Origin: Welwitschia mirabilis
Taxonomy: Eukaryota; Gnetophyta; Gnetopsida; Welwitschiales
Reading direction: 5' to 3'
NCBI GenBank assembly: GCA_051453625.1
Contig: JBOZIK010000001.1
Span: 254,854,784 to 254,918,783 of the forward strand
DNA: 64,000 bases
Part shown: positions 10,801 to 20,679 of the stretch, one piece after another
Position numbering within the stretch: position 1 is the stretch's first letter
Layout of the letters: each line of letters opens with the position of its first letter
Position numbers and translations under genes: made by a program
The notes under the pieces: model-generated
The model's database searches: none
Seen by the model: only the letters and a program-made list of their open reading frames with translations
Told to the model about the DNA's origin: nothing

Positions 10801-11935
10801 TTTAGATTAAATTAAATAATACTTATGTTAAGCAGTCATAACTTTATAAGAATATAAATCCAAGTACATCTTTAACAACCTTTTTTCTTAATAATCATAG
10901 ACTTAGTTATAACCATAATAACCTTAATTTCTACTAGCTATGAATTAAATCAATTAAATCCTTGATAATACTAGATTCCAAGATAAGTCTTAACTCCTAG
11001 TAAAATATGAATTTAATCATATCTCCTAATATTCATGAATTTGATTATACCTATAATTTTTTTACTTCTAGATATATCAAATCAAATTCAGGTTTATTCT
11101 AATAATTATAAAGATTACACTAATGATGGTCTTAGCACCTTAATAATCTTAAATGTTATTTAAATTTGGGATAGTTCCAAAGTATTTATAAGATTAATTA
11201 TAACCCAAACCCTTGAATAATCATTATGTTAATCGTATTTATGATAATTCTAAATCCCTAAACAAACTATGAAGGAGGATGAAGTCAAGTCATTAAAGAT
11301 TTTATTACCTTACAGCTATAGATAATAATCACTTAGAAGAATTGCAATTATCTGAAGACTTTAGGATAATGACCTTATATGATTATTTAAAGAGCTTAAC
11401 ATTTTACAACAAGTACATAAAATAATGCTTTATAATTATATATCCTTAGAAATAATTAAATCTCTAACCAAGTTATTCATCCTAAATTGTATGATCACAT
11501 AATTTTAAAATAAAAACCTATATTCATAACCTCTAAATCTTATCTACTAAAAATAAAGAAAGGGGTAAATTTAAAGTTATAAATGAGGATCAATCACCTT
11601 ATAATGATAATCATATCCTTCCTAAAATAATAAAACTATTTATAAATTTTAATAATATTTATCCTACTTCAACGTGTAATCTCATAAAAAATTTCCACTT
11701 CATTTAGATGCCACATTAGTTAAACCTTGAGGCAAGGTTAGTTACACCAAGTAATCAACATCAAGAGAATTCACAAGATATTTAGCAATCTAATGATGGA
11801 AATCAATCCCCATTCAACTTTAATCTAGAATCATTAATAAATACATTCATATAGTTTCGATCACAAATAATAAATCAAGGTCAAAATCCATAAGTAAATA
11901 ATGGTATGAATCAACCTAACGAAGTGGGCATAAGA
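10801..11935 (+). other. A1 untranslated leader, no gene seen
   Basis: AT-rich, stops in all frames, aligning loosely with the A2 leader at 24301-25450. It is the expected leader between PBS and gag. Confidence 0.55.
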
Positions 11936-12402
11936 AAACTAATTCAAACTTTTATTAAAATAAATCCATCGAAGTTTTTAGAAGGTTTAAATCCTTCCAA
12001 AGTAGAATTATAACTAAGTGATGTCAAGAAGTTTATAGATACCTTAGGATGTGAGGAATATGAAAAGGCTTCTTTAACTATTTATATGTTATAAGAAGAA
12101 GCTAACCTATGATGGAAAACAAAGATGACCAAATTAAAGATCTAGAAATTTCATGGGAGGAATTTGAGCACATCTTTAAGGAGAGGTATATCATCAAGTT
12201 CTATATTCACCAAAAGGTTATAAAATTCTACAATTTAAGACAAACCTTTAATGTAACCATATCATCTCGTGATTGCAAATTTATAGAGTTATTGAGATAT
12301 GTGTTACATATGCATCTAGATGAAGAAGCTAAAGCAAATATCTTTATTGATAGTCTTCTTTCTTTTGTTGTTATCAAAATATCTATCCATGCCTTAACCT
12401 AA
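11936..12402 (+). pseudogene. gag: A1 Gag (capsid region), decayed
   Basis: The frame from 11939 encodes a retrotransposon Gag start: a KFLEGLNPSK block, then a block matching the family pattern F.G..P..A..W....K.F...G, with stops at former Gln/Trp positions. After a frameshift near 12110 the capsid continues as an open frame (12109-12402) with ISWEEFEHIFKERY, then RYVLHMHLDEEAKA, which match the conserved end of the Ty3/gypsy retrotrans_gag domain. Gag packages the element RNA into particles. The decayed zinc-knuckle region lies downstream. The A2 counterpart is at about 25455-25910 and is more decayed. Confidence 0.8.
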
Positions 12403-12488
12403 GAATCTAGTAGATTCTATAGAAAAAGCAAAGATAGTAGAGTAAAATTAACCAATACAACAAAAAAAACACAAAAAGNNNNNNNNNN

Positions 12489-13370
12489 CATATCCTTGAT
12501 GGAAATCGATTAAAAATGTCTTATTAAAACACGACTTGACACTTTAGCAAAAATAATGTCAATAGCAGTTATAACAGAAATAGGAATTATAATCAACCTA
12601 AGTAGGCTCTCTTCAAAAGAAACTAGAATGTTTTTAGTTAAATCTATGCAAATAATCAAACTCAGAGATCCAATTTCCAATAAATTCCTTATCAGTATCC
12701 GTACCAAAACTAGTATAATAATGGAGATAAATACTTCCAATGTAAGGGAAATTATAAAATGAACTAANNNNNNNNNNNNNNNNNNNNNNNNNNNNNNNNN
12801 NNNNNNNNNNNNNNNNNNNNNNNNNNNNNNNNNNNNNNNNNNNNNNNNNNNNNNNNNNNNNNNNNNNNNNNNNNNNNNNNNNNNNNNNNNNNNNNNNNNN
12901 NNNNNNNNNNNNNNNNNNNNNNNNNNNNNNNNNNNNNNNNNNNNNNNNNNNNNNNNNNNNNNNNNNNNNNNNNNNNNNNNNNNNNNNNNNNNNNNNNNNN
13001 NNNNNNNNNNNNNNNNNNNNNNNNNNNNNNNNNNNNNNNNNNNNNNNNNNAGAGATAACAAGAAAATGAGAAGCAACTTCGTCCATAGAAATATATCCTT
13101 AAGGGAAATCCATCACAAATGTTTTATAAAAACAAGGATTGGAACTTTAGCAAAGATAATGTCAGTAACAGTTATAACATAAATAAGTCTTTTAATCAAC
13201 CTAAGCAAGCCCCATTCAAAAGAAACTAGAATGTTTCTAGTTAAATCTATATAAGCAATCAACCTTAGAGATCTAATTTTCATCAAATTCCTAAGTAGTA
13301 TCAATAGCAAAACCAATATAATGGAGATAGATGCTTCAAATGTAAGGTAAATTATAAAGCAAAGGCATGT
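12489..13370 (+). repeat. Duplicated gag nucleocapsid module in A1, around a gap
   Basis: 12489-12767 and about 13092-13361 are diverged copies of one module, separated by 283 N (12768-13050). A second short gap lies at 12479-12488. A2 has the module once (26035-26340). The second copy keeps the better zinc knuckle, with Cys codons at 13332-13334, 13341-13343 and 13368-13370. The spacing is one residue short and the expected His is lost. This is either a real tandem duplication in A1 or two related sequences wrongly joined in the assembly. Confidence 0.7.
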
Positions 13371-13639
13371 CCATTACATAACAAAGATACTTCCAAATAA
13401 CAAGTATAAAATCCTTAAATATTAAAAAGCATTTCTCAAATAATAGGATGACTTCAAGCAATAGTAGATAATCAAGGGGTGTATATTTAAAGCTATGTCA
13501 TATAAAATAAGGATTTACTTAATAATAAATAAGTAATTATTTTATTTAATTATGAAGCAACTCATTACTTCNNNNNNNNNNATAAGAGAAAAATTATATT
13601 GTGCTCTAATTGAAGGATGCATAGAGCTAGAAAATGGAT

Positions 13640-13860
13640 TTATGTCCAAGGTTAATCAATAGGTCTAAAATTTTACTTTATCCATAAGTGATGAATATTT
13701 TTAGATACAACCAATTGTTATTAACTTAGGGAAATATGATATTATTTTGGGTATGAACTCATTAATCCCAAACAAAGCAGTTATAAATTGTGAAAGGCAT
13801 CAAATAGAAATAATGAATCATGGTCAAAGAATAATCTTTAAAGGTTATTACAAATCAAAA
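13640..13860 (+). pseudogene. A1 aspartic protease remnant
   Basis: The frame shows VINLGKYDIILGMNSL, then AVINCERHQIEI. This fits the second half of the chromovirus protease, whose pattern is ...DVILGMDWL....A.IDC. A2 has the same block at about 26660-26770. The catalytic DSGA part is not recognisable and may lie in or near the 10-N gap 13572-13581. The protease would have cut the Gag-Pol polyprotein. Confidence 0.65.
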
Positions 13861-13974
13861 ATATAGAATATAATTAATACAAAGCATATGAAAAAAGAAA
13901 TTAAGAGGGGATCACTAGTTGATATGTTATATAAACCAATTAGCTTAAATGAAGGAAAAACTTTAGTAAATTAT

Positions 13975-14832
13975 ATACGAATGGTCTAAGAATATCTTGA
14001 TGTATTTACAATAGAATTACTAAGAATTCCACCCCTTTGGAAAGTTGCGTTTTCTATTGCATTGATCTCTAAAGCCCAATTAATTTCTAAGCCATTATGT
14101 ATAATTTCTCCCATGGAGAAGACTTATTTATCTAAAGCATTAAAAAAAGGGATACCTCTTATTCAAAAAGAACCAAAAAATAAAGGATTATGTAATGTAG
14201 CCATTTGGACATGTGTTTTATGATTTAGAGACAACTAATTAAAAATTCATCTTGAGAAATCTTATAAAAAGGCTTCATTTATTCTAATGTATTAACATGA
14301 AAAGCCCTTTTATTATTTGTAATGAATAAAGATGAAACAATAGAATTATGCATTGATTATACATAGCTAAATAAGGCTACCATTAAGAACTAGTATTAAC
14401 TATCAAGAATAGATGACCTGTTTGATCAATTCAATAAAGATAAGGTACTCTCAAGAGTTGATATAAAATCTGGATATCATCAAGTTCAAATTAAGGAAGA
14501 AGATATTTATAAAACGACATTTAGAATCCAATATGAGCATTATGAGTTGATTGTTATGACTTCTGGTTTAACTAATGCCCATAAATTATCTATAATCCTT
14601 ATGAATTACATCTTTCAATCATATCCTAATTCCTTTATGATAGTATTTATTGATGATATCCTCGTTTATTCCAAGAATTATGAAAATCATGAGAAACACT
14701 TGAAAATAGTATTACAAACTTTACGGAATCACCAATTATATGCTAAAATGAAAAAAAATATCTTATTTAAAGGAATCCGTTTAATTTCTAGATCATTTTT
14801 TATCCAAGAAAGATATATTAGTAGATCAAGAT
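13975..14832 (+). pseudogene. pol: A1 reverse transcriptase, decayed, catalytic FIDD kept
   Basis: The Ty3/gypsy RT is followed in order: IPPLWKVAFSIALI, then a foreign insertion of about 100 bp near 14113-14220, LCIDYT-stop-LNKATIKN, RIDDLFDQF, SGYHQVQIKEED, and an open frame 14547-14834 with GLTNAH, IVFIDDILVYSKNYE (catalytic Asp pair at 14652-14657) and LRNHQLYAKM. Stops fall where Gln is expected (for example R-Q-L-N-K). The enzyme copied element RNA to DNA in the particle. With several stops and the insertion, this copy is inactive. A2 matches it over the whole length but has lost one catalytic Asp. Confidence 0.88.
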
Positions 14833-15029
14833 AAAATTATAGTAATCATGAAATTGCCAATACCTACAAATATTACTAAGGTTAGAAACTTTCTTAGTCT
14901 TGCTGGGTACAATTTTCGATTCATCTTTAACTTCTCTAAGATAGCTTCGTTATTAACGAGTCTTTTAAAAAAAATTAAAGACTTTAATGAACAAAAAAGT
15001 GTCAACAGTTATTTGATTATATTAAAGAA

Positions 15030-15430
15030 TGATTAACTAGTGCTCCAGTCTTAGTAATGTCAAATGATTTATAGAACTTTTTAGTTTGTACTAATGCATC
15101 TAGAAAAGATTTTGGAGTAGTGTTTGAATAAGATAAAAGTGTAATATCTTATGGATCAAGATAACTTAGAAGTAATAAGAGAAATTATCCTATTCATGAT
15201 CTTAAATTAGCTACAGTAATATTTGCTTTAAAATTATGGAAGCATTATCTCTATGATGCTAAATTTCAAGTTTAAACTGATCATAAGAGTTTAAATACAT
15301 TTTCACCCAACTAAACTTAAACCTTAGGCAAATAAGATGGTTGGAATTTTTGTGTGACTTTGATCTTAAAATTTTATACCATGAGGGTAAAGGAAATAAA
15401 GTTGCAGATGCTCTTAGTAGACATGGCTAT
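15030..15430 (+). pseudogene. pol: A1 RNase H domain, decayed
   Basis: The order of motifs is that of the RT-attached RNase H: LTSAPVLVMS, CTNASRKDFGVVFE (the expected first catalytic Asp in TDAS is Asn), VISYGSR, NYPIHDLKLATVIFALKLWK (with the conserved E position as Lys) and TDHKSL. A frameshift follows TDHKSL. It would have removed RNA from the hybrid, but the missing acidic residues show it is dead. Confidence 0.8.
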
Positions 15431-15534
15431 CTTAAAACAATTATAGAAATTCAAAGTAAGATACCTCTTATTATTGCAGAGGGTCAAAACAAAAATGAAA
15501 ACTGTCAAAATTAAAGGATTAGTTAGAGAAATCA

Positions 15535-15945
15535 ATAAATTCAGGAGACTTTAATATTGATTCAAAGGGTATTATTAAATTTAAGGGAAGATTCTTGATT
15601 CCTAATGTAGATGAAATCAGATAAAAGCTAATGTCTGAATTTCATAATCCTCTAATATCAGGTCATCCTAGAGAATAAAAATGTATCAAAACATGAAGCA
15701 AAAATTTTGATGGACATGGATGAAAAAGGATATAACAGAATTTGTATCAAAGTGTCTAAATTATCAGTAAGTTAAGGCAGAACATAGGAATCTAGTAGGA
15801 CTACTCTATGCTCATAATGTTCTAGAATATAAGTGAAATGTAATTTGCATAGACTTTATATTAGGGATTCCAAGAACCCTAAGAGGTAATGCCTCAAGTA
15901 TGGTTATAATTAATAGAATAACTAAATTAATACATTTCTTTCAAG
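15535..15945 (+). pseudogene. pol: A1 integrase N-terminal part, broken
   Basis: The frame has FKGRFLIPNVDEIR, then HNPLISGHPR, which is the first half of the HHCC zinc site of Ty3/gypsy integrase. The aligned part of A2 is about 28370-28740. A1 identity ends at about 15945 after the LTK/HF block, so the catalytic core, C-terminus, chromodomain and 3' LTR of A1 are missing from the window. Confidence 0.75.
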
Positions 15946-16267
15946 TTATTTAATCTTAGTTTTAAATAATTTAATCTTAATTATTTAATCTTAGTTTTAA
16001 ACAATTTATTATTTCAAGTTATAATAATGATTATAAGAATTTTAATACTAAATAAACTTATTTATGATTAGGCAAGTCATTTTCAATGGTTAAATAGTTA
16101 AATCGAGAAAAAAAATCCATATGAAGATATAAAATCATGTCTACAAAAAAAGGGCATATGACATATTTATTTTATTTTAATCATTTATTCATGTGGCTTA
16201 TTCAAGTTTTAAAAGAAACTAAAATTACTTAGTAAAAGTGAAAGAATAATAAGTAAGAGTACTATGT
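15946..16267. other. AT-rich filler at the broken end of A1
   Basis: Starts with a repeated block TTATTTAATCTTAGTTTTAAA at about 15948 and again at 15981. The rest has no recognised homology in the window. It separates the chromovirus from a 100-N gap and the Tat/Athila fragment. Confidence 0.5.
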
Positions 16268-16367
16268 NNNNNNNNNNNNNNNNNNNNNNNNNNNNNNNNN
16301 NNNNNNNNNNNNNNNNNNNNNNNNNNNNNNNNNNNNNNNNNNNNNNNNNNNNNNNNNNNNNNNNNNN
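16268..16367. other. Assembly gap (exactly 100 N)
   Basis: A round 100-N run usually marks a scaffold join of unknown length. The sequence on the left is chromovirus-derived and on the right Tat/Athila integrase, so the join falls between unrelated elements. Confidence 0.8.
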
Positions 16368-16640
16368 CAAAGAAATTCTGTGATCAACATATCCTTAAAA
16401 AAATTTTCAAGGAGGGAGAACTAGTTTTACTTTATAAGTCACAATTACATATTTTCCTAGACAAACTAGTTACTAGGTGGAAAGCACCATTTTTAATAAA
16501 GAAGGTTTTGCCTTATGGAGTATTTCTCATAGAAAACCTTAAAAACCATTAACTATTCAAAGTTAATGGACATTGCCTAAAGCACTATCATCCACCTATT
16601 CTAGTAAATTATGAATTTATAATGCTTACTAATCTAGGTT
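16368..16640 (+). pseudogene. pol: Element C integrase C-terminus (Tat/Athila type)
   Basis: The frame reads KKFCDQHILKKIFKEGE, LVLLYKSQLHIF, KLVTRWKAPFLIKKVLPYGV and, after one stop, LFKVNGHCLKHY. These match the end of Tat/Athila integrase (W.GPF.I..V.P.GA, then F.VNG.RLK.Y). Such an end is unlike the chromovirus end with chromodomain, so this is not part of A1. It shows that at least one Tat/Athila relative of elements B, D and E had pol. The upstream part is lost in the gap. Confidence 0.85.
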
Positions 16641-17905
16641 AAAAGGCCTTTAAAATAGAAATCAATAATAGGTAATATTGTTATAACCTGAGTAATGGTT
16701 AAGATCAAGTTTACTTATGGGTTTTTTAAAGAAAAAGTACACTTATTTAGAGTGTGTTAGTTAAGAACACATTACTTAGTGTGTTTAATTTTAGTAAAAC
16801 TTGGTTGAAAATATGGGATTTATTTTCATATGTATTCTTTAATTATAAAGCCTTTAATGGAGACAAGAGTTTTTTTGACTAGGTTAATAAGCCAATAACT
16901 CTCTGATGTGTATAAAAAATGACTATAGGAAGATGATGAAAAGAAAATAATATGTTCCTTCTCCAAATGCACATAACATTCATCACTTAAATTAGGTTTA
17001 GTTAACTATAATAGGGCTATGAATACCTACTTGTAATGCACCTCTAATGATCTAATTATTACATGTTCAACTACATCGAGGCTATACATCCTCACTAGCA
17101 ATGCAACAATGATTTCTATAAATATAACATGCTTAACTTTGTTGTTAGGAAATGTCATAACACTGAATTCTCAATGTGATTAAAGGATTAAAAACTAAGG
17201 CCATATGTGAAAGTAGAAACAAAAAATAAAGGAATAACAAAGGTGGGAATCAGAGGCTTTATGTGAACTATTGCCTTTTAACTTTCATACTTAGGATTTG
17301 CCACAATTTCTTAAATTCATATAAGCTACTGGATTAAGACTTTGCTTCGTTAATATCATGATCCATTTAAAATACAAAAATGTAATAAAGAACCATTAAA
17401 TTAGAAATGTTTGCTCATTTATTCTTTATTTTATGGTTTAGTTCATTTAATGCATTTATTATTTCCATTTTACTTCACATCACTTCACTTTACTTTATAC
17501 CCATTTTCATGAGAAGTAATTCCTAAGGCATAAAATATTTATTAATCGATTGTCCACTTGGCATTTTTTTTGGTTGTAGTTAGATCTTTCCTTTCTCTTA
17601 GCTTAGTTGCATAGTTTTCAATTTAAAAACTCTTTGTGATTATTTCTAAGGCTTATATTTTCAAATACCTTAAATGTTTTTTAAATTTTAAGGAGAAAGA
17701 TTAATTTTGTTTAGGGGATATGACATTTGGTTTTAATGAAATTTTTTTATCATTTTGATGCCCTAATTATAGAAAATTAATCATAAAATTTTGAAGTTTT
17801 ATCATTCATACACTTGAGCATTTTTGATATAGAAAATTTTTCCATGTTTTACCATTTGGTTATTAACTTTTTCTAAGGAACTAGTAAAAGACTGGTTAGG
17901 GGATA
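16641..17905 (+). other. Element C 3' internal region
   Basis: Non-coding AT-rich DNA between integrase and LTR. Its reverse complement aligns with 35330-36560 (D) and 40280-41480 (E), including a block TGTGTTAG/GGTTAA..ACACA and the ~65-bp dimer at 17001-17130. It ends in the PPT AAAAGACTGGTTAGGGG (17886-17902). Confidence 0.7.
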
Positions 17906-19233
17906 TGTTAATATGTAAAAATTAACATTATGATTAAGTTAAGTGATTAATTAATCTTAACAGAAGATTAATATAATTAATTTTATCATAAAATATGTCT
18001 TTTATTGATTTTCATAATAATTATAAACTTATCATATGCCCATGAAATTTTTAGGTAAATTATGCTTAATTGAAGGACATGCTTAAAAATGAAGATGATT
18101 AGAGCTAAAATGTTAGTGCCACTAGCTAGGACCACTAGTGTTGCCACCTTGTTTATGCAAATTGCCTTTAAACTTGTGCTCCTAGCTTATCATAAAAAAT
18201 TAGATTAAATGTAATTATGGGCTTAATCTAATTCCACATTAAAATTAATTGTATTTTTGACAATATGTGGAAGAAATGATAAGAATTCACAACATGACAT
18301 TTGATAAGGCTAAGTAGGATAACAATGGAGATACGTGGCTATGATAGCGATTAGTAGTAACATCAACATCTAGGAGCTAAGTGTTAACATTATCATAAGA
18401 ATCTCTTCCAATTATAAAAGAAGATAAATCATCCTATCTAAATGTTATCATTATGTAATCATCTATCTAATGCTACAGGCCAAGATCTCGAAATCACTCC
18501 TTATCCTTATCTCTACTAATAAAAGGGCCTTGAACCCTTCATGGTATCATATTTTTGGCTTTGGAGAATTGTAGAACCTTGAAATATCATTTGCAATGGA
18601 TTTCTTAGAAACTCTCTAAGAAGTGAGCCAGTCTTTGAGGATTGTTGAGGAGTTCTTCCTACATATTTCTTCCTTTACTATAAAGTTGTTCCTTTTTGTA
18701 ATACAAAAGTTATCACTTTTTAATTTCAATTCATGAGTAACATTATGATTGGAATGATTAGGTAACTAATTTAATCATTAAACTTTATTGCACTTTGATT
18801 GAGCTTTTTTAATGCTTGGTTTAAGTCCTTTAACTTTATAGATCTTAAGTACTTAGGTCATTAGTTTCTATTGTTTAAGGCTTGGGAAATCTAGTGGCAA
18901 TTGAGTTCACCATTACTCATATGGTGAATGAGATATTATCATTATGATTTAGGCCAAAAACCCTTGATGAAGTTAACTGTGTTGCAAGAAGAATATTGGA
19001 CAACATTGGAGTAAAGGACTAATTATAATGAATTAGTGATACCTTATAGCTAGTTTGCTTTCCTCCTTTTTTAAGAAAAAGTTCAAAACACAACTCTAAA
19101 AATCACCTCTTAAAATTTGTAACTTATATTAAGCTTAAGTTGATGCAATTCTGAACCACTACCCATGTTATCCTAAGGAAGAATGATAGCTAAGTACAAG
19201 CTTAGCTTTAAATCTGGACATTATAAAACAACA
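17906..19233 (+). repeat. LTR of element C
   Basis: 1328 bp, begins TGTTAATATG after the PPT and ends ATAAAACAACA. It aligns with the LTRs at 33974-35317, 38931-40269 and 45007-46321 (minus strand) more closely than with those of element B. It has the U3 palindrome (18118-18145) and TATA-like AATAAAA (18519-18525). Since a weak PBS-like stretch follows it, it may serve both as 3' LTR of C and 5' LTR of the deleted element to its right. Confidence 0.8.
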
Positions 19234-20477
19234 AATAGTCATTTCCTTGAACTCTTTCATCCAACTCTCCCATATTCCTATGAATTCATGAAACTTACTG
19301 ATCCTTGTTAATGGTCGTTTTACATAAAAAATAATAAGTGATATTTTTTCATCATAAGATTTTGGATGAAATTAAGTAAATATTTATTTTTCAAGAGGAA
19401 GTCATCTTTACTTTTCATTCTTTTATTAAAGTCTGAATTCATTTGATATTTTCAATTTGAAAACAAGGTTAAAAAATTTTTTCTTTTTAGTTTCATGTTG
19501 AAGCATTCATGAGGATGAGATTATTTCTCTATTAGGTTCCTGAGCCAATGACCCCTGAAATGTGCTAATCAATTTATTAAAAAAAAAAAGAAAAAAGAAA
19601 AAAGAAAAGAGGAGGGGAGCTGAAGGAGTTTTTTTGGGAAGAGTTTGGTTAGGGGAGGAAGGGGGGGGATTGTTGGAGGTGAAGGAGGGAGGGAAGAGAA
19701 CCTCTTTTATAAGCACATAATTTTCTTTGATCATTGTTATTGATTTTATTTAATTACATCAAGTTTATTGATGCTCATTAGCAATGTAGCTCCAATGATT
19801 TATTTGTGGTATGTTCATCTGCATTAGGGCTATAAGCACTTGCTAATAGTACAACACTGGCTTCTTATATACAACATGTTAACTCTGTTGGAAGAAGGTG
19901 TTACAACACCAAATGCTTAATACAATTAAATTCTTGAAATGTTTTACTTATCATTATAGAAGGAAAAATAGGAAATAAACTAAGATGGAATTGAAAATTT
20001 CATTTTTCCACTTACTTTAACATTTGTAACTCAAAATATTTATGCTACTTTTTACTTTGCAATTACTTACTACATTGTTACCTTACCTTATTTTAATAAT
20101 AGATCCATAATTAATAAAACTTAACATTATGCCATTAGTTTAGTTTCATAGTTTCATTTATTCATAGATTACATGGTTGAGTATAATGGTTAATTTATTT
20201 TAGCTTTAAAAAATAATTTTCATCATGTGTTTAAATTCTTAACTTATTAACTTTGAGGGAAAAGTTAAATTTAATTGGAGGAAACATACAAGAATTAAAA
20301 AATAACAATAATATCAAGAATAGCAAACAATAAAATATTAGCTAAAAACAACAAATATTTTTTAAACTTTCATCATTTTTGCCTTATACTTGAATAATTT
20401 AACATATAATGTTTGCATGTTATTCATCTTTAACACACTTTTTGCTAAGGAACTAGTAAATCGTTGGCTAGGAGGTG
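19234..20477 (+). mobile_element. Deleted Tat/Athila-type internal region
   Basis: Begins with TAGTCATTTCCTTGA, a possible decayed Asp-tRNA PBS. From about 19540 it matches the 3' internal region of elements C/D/E (GAGC(C/T)AATGACCCCT..). It contains a ~65-bp dimer at 19749-19877 and a PPT-like CTAGTAAATCGTTGG before 20478. No coding motif is present. It reads as LTR (17906-19233), shortened internal region, LTR start (20478), so a large internal deletion has removed the genes. Confidence 0.55.
19577..19702 (+). repeat. Purine-only tract, G-rich at its end
   Basis: An A/G-rich strand of about 125 bp: poly-A with G (19577-19610), then several GG to GGGGGGGG runs (19652-19693). It is absent at the aligned place in elements C, D and E. 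The minus-strand open frame over it (19507-19734) encodes only Pro/Phe/Ser-rich low complexity. Confidence 0.65.
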
Positions 20478-20679
20478 TGTTAACATGCAAAAATTAACAT
20501 TTAATTCAAGTTATCTATACTAAATTACTATAGTTAAGTAATCAATTTAATTGTTTAATCATTTTATCTTAACTTACAATTATTTTAACTATTTTATATT
20601 AATTTTTTATTTTATCTTCACTTAATTTTTATGCATAAAAAGTTATTTTATTTGTTTACTAGTTAATTCACAAGTAATT
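20478..20679 (+). repeat. Truncated LTR start, cut by A2
   Basis: Begins TGTTAACATG after GGAGG, like the other Tat/Athila-type LTRs, but ends after about 200 bp at the A2 start. The rest of this LTR is not found at the other end of A2. Confidence 0.6.

Noticed and set aside
19507-19734. Minus-strand 75-residue Pro/Phe/Ser-rich frame
   Set aside because: It is made by a purine-only tract and has no recognisable motif.
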